A DNA stretch of 64,000 nucleotides from Deltaproteobacteria bacterium (GTDB lineage Bacteria; Myxococcota; Myxococcia; SLRQ01), in contig SLRQ01000021.1 in the NCBI GenBank assembly GCA_007130885.1, positions 1-64,000 of the forward strand, written 5' to 3'. The position numbers and the translations under genes are program-made. Of the stretch, positions 54,139-61,448 are shown in pieces. The notes under the pieces were generated by a model. That model did not search any database and had not been told where the DNA came from. It saw only the letters and a program-made list of their open reading frames with translations. Within the stretch, counting starts at the first letter, position 1. Every line of letters begins with the position of its first letter.

Positions 54139-54888
54139 CTAACCGATCGCGGCCTCCAGCTCCGCATCATCGATCTCGTAGTTGGCCCAAACGTTTTGGA
54201 CGTCGTCACAATCCTCAAGCAACGAGAGCATTTTCATGAGCCCCTTCGCCGCATCCCCCTCGACCTTCACCGTACTCTTTGGAAGCCAGGCCAGCTTGGC
54301 TTCAGTCGGCGAAAGACCCTTGGCCTCGAGACCGGATAGCACCACATGGAACTCGGTGCTCTCGGCTCGCACCTCCCAGGCCTCTTCTCCATCGAGCACG
54401 TCCTCGGCGCCCACTTCCAGCGCGACCTCCATGACCTCCTCTTCCGAGAACCTCTCCTTGTACACCTCCATCACCGCTTTCCGCTCGAATATCCAGGAGA
54501 CAGAGCCCGATTTCTCCAGACTTCCCCCGCCCTTGTCGAAAAGGTGGCGAACCTCGCCCGCGGTGCGATTCCGATTGTCGGTCACGCACTCCACCAAGAC
54601 GGCCACACCTCCCGGCCCGTAACCCTCGTAAGCCACCTCTTCATAAGCAGCGCCCTCGAGCTCACCGGTCCCCCGTTGGATGGCACGCTCCAAGTTCTCC
54701 TTGGGAAGATTGGCCTCCTTGGCGGCGGCGATGGCCGCCCGAAGGCGCGGGTTTCCGTCAGGATCAGGCCCACCCTCTCTCGCGGACACGGTGAGCTCCC
54801 GTATTACCTTGGTAAACAACCTGCCCTTGGTCGCTCCAAGGGCTTGTTTCTGCCGTTTGATCTTGGTCCACCGATTGTGACCCGCCAT
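54139..54888 (-). CDS. yebC: YebC/PmpR-family (TACO1) protein
   Basis: This family includes transcription regulators such as PmpR and, in more recent work, factors that relieve ribosome stalling. The 249-residue protein begins MAGHNRWTKIKRQKQALGATKGRLFTKVIREL and contains NLPKENLERAIQRGTGELEG, YEGYGPGGVAVLVECVTDNRNRTAGEVRH and LDDCDDVQ-type endings (LLEDCDDVQNVWANYEI). AAGGAG nine bases before ATG 54888 is a strong site. yebC-ruvC-ruvA-ruvB is a common bacterial order. Confidence 0.96.
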   Translation of the reverse strand: MAGHNRWTKIKRQKQALGATKGRLFTKVIRELTVSAREGGPDPDGNPRLRAAIAAAKEANLPKENLERAIQRGTGELEGAAYEEVAYEGYGPGGVAVLVECVTDNRNRTAGEVRHLFDKGGGSLEKSGSVSWIFERKAVMEVYKERFSEEEVMEVALEVGAEDVLDGEEAWEVRAESTEFHVVLSGLEAKGLSPTEAKLAWLPKSTVKVEGDAAKGLMKMLSLLEDCDDVQNVWANYEIDDAELEAAIG

Positions 54889-54934
54889 CTTGTTTTTCTC
54901 CTTACCACACACCCGCGCCCGGGACCCATGTAGA

Positions 54935-55222
54935 ATGCCTGGCATGCCTTTTCTCGTCGGCTGCCTAGCTCTCTTCTTTCCACGCCTTGCGCTCTTCCTG
55001 ATCTGGCTATTTGGCGGAGGCTACCTTGGTCTCGCCTTCGAGCACTGGGTTTGGCCGCTCCTGGGCTTTCTATTTCTACCGCTTACCACCCTGGCCTATG
55101 CCTTCTCGCATAACTCGCTCGGCGTCTTCGGTGAAGTGCCCCCGTTCGGCTGGGTGCTGATAGTCCTCGCCATACTGGCCGATCTAGGGCTGCTGGGAGG
55201 CGGAGCCCGGGCACGCCGATAG
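54935..55222 (+). CDS. Small membrane protein
   Basis: About 95 residues with three hydrophobic stretches: MPFLVGCLALFFPRLALFLIWLFGG, then WVWPLLGFLFLPLTTLAYAF, and VLIVLAILADLGLLGG before a short basic tail. I recall near-identical small hypothetical membrane proteins in many bacteria; function is unknown. The start is ATG 54935 or ATG 54944. It diverges from yebC, 46 bp away. Confidence 0.7.
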   Translation: MPGMPFLVGCLALFFPRLALFLIWLFGGGYLGLAFEHWVWPLLGFLFLPLTTLAYAFSHNSLGVFGEVPPFGWVLIVLAILADLGLLGGGARARR

Positions 55223-55254
55223 CCGGCTGAAAGATCGCAAAGTACGGCGCGGCG

Positions 55255-57042
55255 CTACCTTTCGGTAACGGAGTTCTCGTAGCCGGGCGTGGCGCCGGGA
55301 GGAACCTCCGCCCAAGCCCAGTTATCCCTTTCGTCCGGACCAAGGGGATCGATACGTTCGATGGATACCCCGCGATTGTCCTGCCCCTGAAACCATCCCC
55401 TGAAAGTGGACACTACCGCTCCGTGCGGCGACAGGAACTCGATGTAGAGACCGCGCGAGTCGGTGAGACCTCCCAATGGGGCCGCCGTGGTTCCCGTTGC
55501 CAGGATCGCCTGCGCGGTAAGATCCGAGTAATGACTCGCATCAAACGCCTGGCCGACTATCAGCGCGTACTCACCAGGCTCCAGCACATGAGGCCAAGGA
55601 TCGACAGCCGTAAGCTCTCTTTTCGTGGGGCTCGGCGCGCTCCGGTCTATTACCTGCCAGCCCAGGAGATCAACTGCCTCCTCGCCGGCATTAAAGATTT
55701 CCATGAACTCCGCCTCGGACTGCGGGACGACATCCGGAGTGGGCTGGATCTCGTTGAGAATCAGGGGTGGAAGCAGCGGCAGCGTCTTGAACTCACCGCC
55801 CGGCGTGATGGTGCGATTGCCTGCCGCGTCAATGCTCTCCACCTCGAATGAGTAAACAGTCTCCGTATCCAAACCATCTATGCGAACCTCATGCCTACAA
55901 AAAGCGTCCATCGGAGGATCAGTGCAAGGGTCGTATGTGAGGAACTCGCACGCAGCCGCTCCTCCATCCGTCTCCATGTCGGGAACTGCTTTGCCATGGT
56001 GCACGATCCCGACCGAGGGCTCGTTCGTCACCCATCTCACGATAGCGAAAGTATCGACAGGAGAGACCTCTATGGAATCAGGATGGATCTTTGGCGGATC
56101 TTCATCTCTGCAGATCGCCGTAACGAAGAAGCTCTCATTGAGCAGCTCGTCCAGACGGCCACCCGCCTCGTCCTCGATGTCGGACCGAAGCACTACTCTG
56201 TACTCCGTCGATGCATCGAGATCCTCGGTAAGCAACAGCTCCGCCCGGGTGCGTCCCTCGGTGATGTCGACGAATCCGGCTCGCTCGAGGGCATCTTGCT
56301 CGTTCTCTTCGGGACCGATGACTTGAAAGGTCCCGGGAGAAACATTGTGAACAGCACCATCGAAGCGCACCCATGCCGAAGCTAAATTCATCGGCACGTT
56401 CTCCGCCGCCGGCGAAGGGAACCGCTCGACGACTTGCGGCCCCTCCACGTCGAGAGCACGCTCTGTAACGAAAGTGGCCTCGAAGCTGCCCGCCACGTAA
56501 ACAACCTCGCCGGGACGCCGCGGGTGGCTTTCCGGGTACCTGACTATTTCACCATCTTCATCGAGCAGTGGAACCACCAGGGGGTTGTCGTTCTTATCTG
56601 TAACAGAGCCGGATACGAGGTAGCTATAGCCCGTTTGGCCCTCGAGCGGTCTTTCGGGAAAGAAGCTCAAGGTGGTCTTGTCTTCCGACAGGACGAGACG
56701 ACCCGGGACCACCAGCTCCTGCCGTGAAGCAAGAAGAGGAGGGTTGCCTAGGTCCGAGCGAAAAACAGAGGTTAGCTCCTCCGTTCTGACGAGCACAAAG
56801 GCGTTGGTTACCTCGACGGTTTCGCGCCTAACAGGCCTCGAGAAAGTCACGCTCAAACTGGTGGTAGTGGAAGCGGTACCTACCGGAGAGAAGGACACGA
56901 CCCGTGGCGACTCGATATCCAGCTCGTGAATTGAGAAGGCGCAGGCTCCCACGCATGAGACGAGGCCGGCCATCAGCGCTCCGCACGATACCAAGCTCGC
57001 CATATCGCCGGCCAATGCATGGCCTATTCTCTTCCGGATCAT
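55255..57042 (-). CDS. Lipoprotein with Big_5 Ig-like and lamin-tail domains
   Basis: The 595-residue exported protein has a lipoprotein-type signal (LMAGLVSC or VGAC as lipobox). Two bacterial Ig-like SbsA-type (Big_5) domains follow (VVSFSPVGTASTTTSLSVTFSRPV; VVERFPSPAAENVPMNLASAWVRFD), then a fibronectin-like segment, and a C-terminal lamin-tail domain (LILNEIQPTPDVVPQSEAEFMEIFNAGEEAVDLLGWQV). Lamin-tail domains occur in bacterial exported proteins, often with nucleases or surface factors. ATG 57042 follows GAGG and starts 13 bp after the helix-hairpin-helix gene, so they are co-transcribed. No catalytic motif is seen. Confidence 0.82.
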   Translation of the reverse strand: MIRKRIGHALAGDMASLVSCGALMAGLVSCVGACAFSIHELDIESPRVVSFSPVGTASTTTSLSVTFSRPVRRETVEVTNAFVLVRTEELTSVFRSDLGNPPLLASRQELVVPGRLVLSEDKTTLSFFPERPLEGQTGYSYLVSGSVTDKNDNPLVVPLLDEDGEIVRYPESHPRRPGEVVYVAGSFEATFVTERALDVEGPQVVERFPSPAAENVPMNLASAWVRFDGAVHNVSPGTFQVIGPEENEQDALERAGFVDITEGRTRAELLLTEDLDASTEYRVVLRSDIEDEAGGRLDELLNESFFVTAICRDEDPPKIHPDSIEVSPVDTFAIVRWVTNEPSVGIVHHGKAVPDMETDGGAAACEFLTYDPCTDPPMDAFCRHEVRIDGLDTETVYSFEVESIDAAGNRTITPGGEFKTLPLLPPLILNEIQPTPDVVPQSEAEFMEIFNAGEEAVDLLGWQVIDRSAPSPTKRELTAVDPWPHVLEPGEYALIVGQAFDASHYSDLTAQAILATGTTAAPLGGLTDSRGLYIEFLSPHGAVVSTFRGWFQGQDNRGVSIERIDPLGPDERDNWAWAEVPPGATPGYENSVTER

Positions 57043-57055
57043 GAGCACTCGCCTC

Positions 57056-57937
57056 TCAAGGCTCCGAGTCCAGCTCGCCGGCCCGCCGAGCGAGCTCCTC
57101 CGAGAACCATCCTCCCGTGAGCGCATCGATCTGCGCCGTAATCTCGGCGAGCCTCATCTCACGCCTTACCGCCGCGGCGACATCCGGCGCAGGCGCAAGA
57201 TCACGCTCGATCTGCAGCCGGCGCCTCTCGTAATAGAGCTTGGTCGCCTGACTCAAAAGTCCTTCACGCAGGCGGACCAGCCGAATGCTCTCGCTGGAAA
57301 CACGAAGCTCGTCGGTGTTGAAGACCAGATCATCCAGATCCCATCTAGCCACAAAGGTTAGCTGATGATCGTCGTCCCAATCCCACTGCCACCGGTCGGG
57401 GTTCCCCGGCTGCTCTATGAGCCTGGTGTCCTCTTCCACGTTTCTCCGATATGTCACCCGTAACTGCGGAAGCACCGCGGAGTAAGACGCTCGCCTCCTC
57501 CATGATGTGAGAATCTCGGGGTGAATCTCCGCATATCGCATCGCCCTCTTCTGGACCGCCTGAACCGAGGGCTCGTATCGATAACTATCCATGAGATCGG
57601 AGATCTCCTCGCCGGTCACCCGATCCCGGTCCGTTCTGGGCGAACGCCCGCCTCGAGCACCTTTACCAACCGTCACGAGCCCTTCCAAGGACTCCACCGT
57701 GCGGCTGCCGACACCACGCACTCTGGAAAGATCGCCGATCGAACCAAAGGGACCGCGCTGCTCTCGATCCTCTATGATCCGTCGAGCAGTAGCCGACCCG
57801 ATACCCGGCAAGGTCTCCAGGTCTTCCGCGGAGGCGACATTGATGTCGATCTGAGCAAACGCCGCCAGCGGCAAAAAGGCCAACAGCAAGAGCAGCCGCG
57901 AAAGCTTGCCGCGACATTTGTAGTTCGAAGTGGACAT
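57056..57937 (-). CDS. Exported ComEA-like helix-hairpin-helix protein with shared C-terminal domain
   Basis: The 293-residue protein has a signal peptide (RLLLLLAFLPLAAFA) and a ComEA-type helix-hairpin-helix pair (INVASAEDLETLPGIGSATARRIIEDREQRGPFGSIGDLSRVRGVGSRTVESL), a fold that binds DNA during competence. Residues about 115-293 form a second domain (SWRRRASYSAVLPQL, FVARWDLDDLVF, LYYERRRLQ, AQIDALTGGWF) with clear likeness to the C-terminus of the neighbouring beta-propeller protein. GGAG seven bases before ATG 57937 supports the start. It is the middle gene of a three-gene exported operon. Confidence 0.82.
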   Translation of the reverse strand: MSTSNYKCRGKLSRLLLLLAFLPLAAFAQIDINVASAEDLETLPGIGSATARRIIEDREQRGPFGSIGDLSRVRGVGSRTVESLEGLVTVGKGARGGRSPRTDRDRVTGEEISDLMDSYRYEPSVQAVQKRAMRYAEIHPEILTSWRRRASYSAVLPQLRVTYRRNVEEDTRLIEQPGNPDRWQWDWDDDHQLTFVARWDLDDLVFNTDELRVSSESIRLVRLREGLLSQATKLYYERRRLQIERDLAPAPDVAAAVRREMRLAEITAQIDALTGGWFSEELARRAGELDSEP

Positions 57938-58043
57938 GAGCATACTCCAACGAATCCGAGACCCGCGGTGCCTCGAGCAATCGATACGAGCGGTTGATTA
58001 TCTTGCAGTTTGATTCGATTGTCGCGGCCTTAGTGCCGCAACC

Positions 58044-59930
58044 TCAAGTGTCTCCAAGCGAGTCCGTGAAGAATCCCCCGGTGAGCGCATCCAACTGGGC
58101 CTCGGCTTCAGCTATTTGAATCGCGAGAAAGGCGGCCTCCCGAAGATCTCGGGATCCCACCTGCATAGCCCGAACCGATAACGAAACCCAGGCCGAGTAG
58201 GAAGCCGCCACGCGATCTAGAAGGCGCGTCCGTTCAGCACGAATGGTTCTCCATGTCCTACTGACGGCGACGCGGCTGTCGTCGTGGATGGCCGCGTCCA
58301 GGTCCCACCGTGCGCGAATTTCCCAGCGCAGAGCGTCATCGAGATCAATCTGCCGGCGAGTGGGCAACCCTTCCTGCACTACGTGACGCTCCGAACATTG
58401 ATCGACAATGGCCAAGACGCCATCGAGGCGAGGCAACATCCAAGCCCGGCCGGCTCTCCGGTAGCTCCCTTGAAACCATTCGGAGTCGATGCCCACCCAC
58501 TCCAAGGCGGCACGGGCAATCTCCGGCAATGGAGCCGCCCTGGCCGTCACCTCGTCCACCCACTCGGCCCTCGGCGGCTCGTCCGGGACCGGCTCCCATC
58601 GAAAGACTCCCGTCGAAGTAGCCACGAATACCTCGGGGAAAGCCCCAGGCACCGGCGCCACCCGCATAACCTCTCTCGCGGGAAGCCCGGGGTAAGCTTC
58701 GTGAAAGTGCTCCGCCCCATCGCGGGAAGCAAACACCCCGGTGGGCGTAACCACCACCAGAGCACCTTCACGAACCGGCCAAGCACGAACGTCTCGAATG
58801 TCACCGGCCGCGAGCCCCGGCGGATCGAGCAGGGAGAACGACTCTCCACCATCGTCACTTCGCAAGAGACCACCGGCGGTAGCGGCATAAACCCTTTTTC
58901 TCCGCCCCCCATCAAGGTCCACGGCACGGGCATCCGCCGTCATCTCGTCTACCGGAGCCCATACGTCCGAAAAGGTGATGCCACCATCATCTGATCTCAA
59001 AAGACCTCTTTTTGCGGCAGCGTAGACCAGGTTCGACCCTGCCGGACCGACAGCTATGTCCCGGACCTCGCCCCGATCGACGACACCGGATGCTCGACTG
59101 AAAGAGAGACCTTCGTCCTCGCTGACCCAAAGCCCGTCCGCGTTTCCCGCATAGATCCGGGACGACTCGAGGCGATCCCACCTCGCGGCGAGCACCTCAC
59201 GCCCGGTCTCTCCAAGGCCAACGATCACGCGACGAAAGCTCTCGCCTCCATCGGACGTCACCAACAGACCGGCCGACGTGCTGACCAGAACACGTCCTCC
59301 TCCAGCCACGTCGATGCGATTGATTCGGTCCTCTTCGTCCGGCTGAAGCCAATCGGCGCGCTCGTGCAGCAATCGCTCCAGCTCGTCAAGATCTTCGGGA
59401 TCAGCGCCGTACCTCTCTCGAAGGCCGCGGCGATCGAGCCCCTCCGAAAGATCGGAATCCGGATCCTCGATCAACTCCTCGACCATGCTTTCCACAACAT
59501 CGTCCGCGATTATCTCCGCCAGCTCGATTCCGACCTCCGAGATCAGATCGTCGAGCACCCTCTCGCGCACCTCGTCGGCAATCTCCTCGGCCGCGTCTTG
59601 AAGAGCCAGGTCATCAGCCTCATACCCTTCTCTTCTCTCATCCAAGTCCGCAAAGACGCCTATGCCCCGGACAACGAAAAGACGATCCCATGACTGTCCA
59701 CCGTCAAGGGAACGGTAAACCGATCCGCCGGCCCCAACCCAGACCTTGGAAGGTTGATCCGGAGCAATCCCCACCGCGGTGGCATGGACCGCATCGAGAC
59801 CAAAGCTGTAATCATTCCAGGCATGGACGGACCTTTCCTGCTCCGCTGCCACCGGCACGGTAACAGCCATGAGCAGAGAGCAGACGGCCAGTCTCGATCG
59901 AGCCGCCAATACCGGAGGTCCATTCACCAC
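58044..59930 (-). CDS. Exported beta-propeller (Asp-box) protein with shared C-terminal domain
   Basis: The 628-residue protein has a signal peptide and about six Asp-box motifs (SLDGGQSW, TSDGGESF, SEDEGLSF, SDDGGITF, SDDGGESF, SRDGAEHF), as in BNR, sortilin or Ycf48-type propellers. A strongly acidic insert of about 100 residues (EADDLALQDAAEEIADEV and following) interrupts the first two blades. The last 150 residues (LPRLDGVLAIVD, IRARWDLDAAIHDD, AEAQLDALTGGFF) match the C-terminus of the helix-hairpin-helix protein encoded next. The start is GTG 59930. It is first in the operon, 106 bp before that gene. The protein is probably periplasmic or surface-located. Confidence 0.82.
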   Translation of the reverse strand: MVNGPPVLAARSRLAVCSLLMAVTVPVAAEQERSVHAWNDYSFGLDAVHATAVGIAPDQPSKVWVGAGGSVYRSLDGGQSWDRLFVVRGIGVFADLDERREGYEADDLALQDAAEEIADEVRERVLDDLISEVGIELAEIIADDVVESMVEELIEDPDSDLSEGLDRRGLRERYGADPEDLDELERLLHERADWLQPDEEDRINRIDVAGGGRVLVSTSAGLLVTSDGGESFRRVIVGLGETGREVLAARWDRLESSRIYAGNADGLWVSEDEGLSFSRASGVVDRGEVRDIAVGPAGSNLVYAAAKRGLLRSDDGGITFSDVWAPVDEMTADARAVDLDGGRRKRVYAATAGGLLRSDDGGESFSLLDPPGLAAGDIRDVRAWPVREGALVVVTPTGVFASRDGAEHFHEAYPGLPAREVMRVAPVPGAFPEVFVATSTGVFRWEPVPDEPPRAEWVDEVTARAAPLPEIARAALEWVGIDSEWFQGSYRRAGRAWMLPRLDGVLAIVDQCSERHVVQEGLPTRRQIDLDDALRWEIRARWDLDAAIHDDSRVAVSRTWRTIRAERTRLLDRVAASYSAWVSLSVRAMQVGSRDLREAAFLAIQIAEAEAQLDALTGGFFTDSLGDT

Positions 59931-60088
59931 GACTTTATGCTTCTACCACAAGCCGAGTCGCTCGGCTCTAGACCTCTCCCCAAAATCCCGCGGAGCCCTC
60001 CCCTCCGGATGATGACGGGCACGCGGCAGCAGCCCTATGGAAGAGCCGTTTTTTTGAGCCCGACCGATTACTCTGGTAAAGGCAACAC

Positions 60089-60625
60089 ATGGGACGATCC
60101 AAGTTTGCGTTTCTCGCGTTTCTCGTGCCGGCCGTTTTTCTAGCCCTAACTCCTTCCTTCGCCTCGGCCAAGGACAACACGCAGCATATAATGGGAGTGG
60201 GCTTTCAAACTCATCCCAACCCACTGGGCGGCCCGGATGCACTGCTGTCCTTCAAAATCGCCGCCAGCCCGAACGTGGAGATCGCAACGATGGGAGGTGC
60301 GATCATAACGGATGAGTTCTTCGGGCTGACACTAGGAGGCAAGGTCCTTCACATCTTGATGCCGGAGGACCACCTCAACGTCTACATCGCGGCCGCGGGC
60401 TTTCCCACCGTGGGGACCTTGGGGATTCATCGTTTCGACTGGTTCGCTGGACCTGGGTTCGCCTGGTATCCGGAGTGGGCTCCACATTTCGAGATTTTCG
60501 CGGAACTTGGCCTCAAGGGAACAGTCCCCCTTACAGATGAACGCGCCCCCGGTGTAGTATCAGAGCGGCCACTGTACTTCACCACGACCGGCAGCATAGC
60601 TTTGGGCTTGCATTACTGGTTCTAA
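60089..60625 (+). CDS. Small outer-membrane beta-barrel-like protein A
   Basis: The 178-residue protein has a signal peptide (FLVPAVFLALTPSFASA) and alternating amphipathic strands ending in LGLHYWF, a C-terminal aromatic typical of outer-membrane barrels. It shares the pattern LL-x-x-x-IA-x-x-PN-x-x-IA with the next gene and is probably its paralogue. AAAGG precedes ATG 60089. Function is unknown. Confidence 0.75.
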   Translation: MGRSKFAFLAFLVPAVFLALTPSFASAKDNTQHIMGVGFQTHPNPLGGPDALLSFKIAASPNVEIATMGGAIITDEFFGLTLGGKVLHILMPEDHLNVYIAAAGFPTVGTLGIHRFDWFAGPGFAWYPEWAPHFEIFAELGLKGTVPLTDERAPGVVSERPLYFTTTGSIALGLHYWF

Positions 60626-60639
60626 AGGGGGCGAGAATT

Positions 60640-61281
60640 ATGCGTTTCAGAATCTTCCTGCCGGGTGCAATTATCCTCGCCGTATGCTTGGTTTTCTCGC
60701 AGCCGGCGTCGGCATCCTTTTCGATGAGGGATGGCGGCACGCTCGGTCCCGGCAGAAGCGCTATCCACGCCAAGCTGGGAGTGCCTCATCTCGGCCTCGA
60801 TTACTTGGCCGGACTCCATGAGACCCTCGATGTCGGAGGCGGGCTTCTCATCAATTATCTCGACCCCACATTCGAGCCCGGCATCCTGCTGCGATGGCAG
60901 ATAGCGGGGACCCCCAATGCGAACATAGCTCTCACCTCGCGTGCCGCCGTCCACTGGAACCTGGGTCTATGGCGCGAGCGACGTTCGCCGCCAAACGTTG
61001 GTTTGAGATTTACTCCGGGCATAGCAGCCGGCCTTCGGCCTCACCCAGTCTACTCGGGGTACGTTTCCTTCGAAGCGCCATTCCTGCTCACCTTCGCCCA
61101 CGACGGCGGGTGGGCCGTCCCGCTGAGGGCGGCCGCGGGTCTGGAGTACGGCATGTCTCCCAACACTCGGTTCGTCGTGCATGGCGGAGCCGGCCCTCGG
61201 TTCGAAGGTGGTGGGGGTCATGTTGGTGGAGTCTTCTTGGAGTCGGACATCTGGCTCGGACTTTCGGTCAGCCTCTTCTAA
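60640..61281 (+). CDS. Small outer-membrane beta-barrel-like protein B
   Basis: The 213-residue protein has a signal peptide (AVCLVFSQPASA) and Gly-rich amphipathic strands ending in LSVSLF. Like its upstream neighbour it carries LLRWQIAGTPNANIA near the middle, suggesting tandem duplication. It starts 14 bp after that gene, with GGGGGCGAG as ribosome-binding site, so the two are co-transcribed. No specific function is visible. Confidence 0.75.
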   Translation: MRFRIFLPGAIILAVCLVFSQPASASFSMRDGGTLGPGRSAIHAKLGVPHLGLDYLAGLHETLDVGGGLLINYLDPTFEPGILLRWQIAGTPNANIALTSRAAVHWNLGLWRERRSPPNVGLRFTPGIAAGLRPHPVYSGYVSFEAPFLLTFAHDGGWAVPLRAAAGLEYGMSPNTRFVVHGGAGPRFEGGGGHVGGVFLESDIWLGLSVSLF

Positions 61282-61448
61282 CGAAGCCGGCCTCTATTTC
61301 GGCATATCGAAGACGCCTCACTCACTCCGGATGAGCATCCGGGTTCTAGATTGGAACCCTGTTGATCCAGATCCTTGCGCGAAGCTCACCGTCGTGAAAG
61401 AAAGGCAGCGTGCACGATTGCGCCCCATCAGTAGTAAGCCGAAGCTCG

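Noticed and set aside
60050..60056. T7 run upstream of the first outer-membrane barrel gene, considered as a terminator
   Set aside because: It lies between divergent genes, where a plus-strand terminator would have nothing to end, and only a weak four-base stem precedes it.
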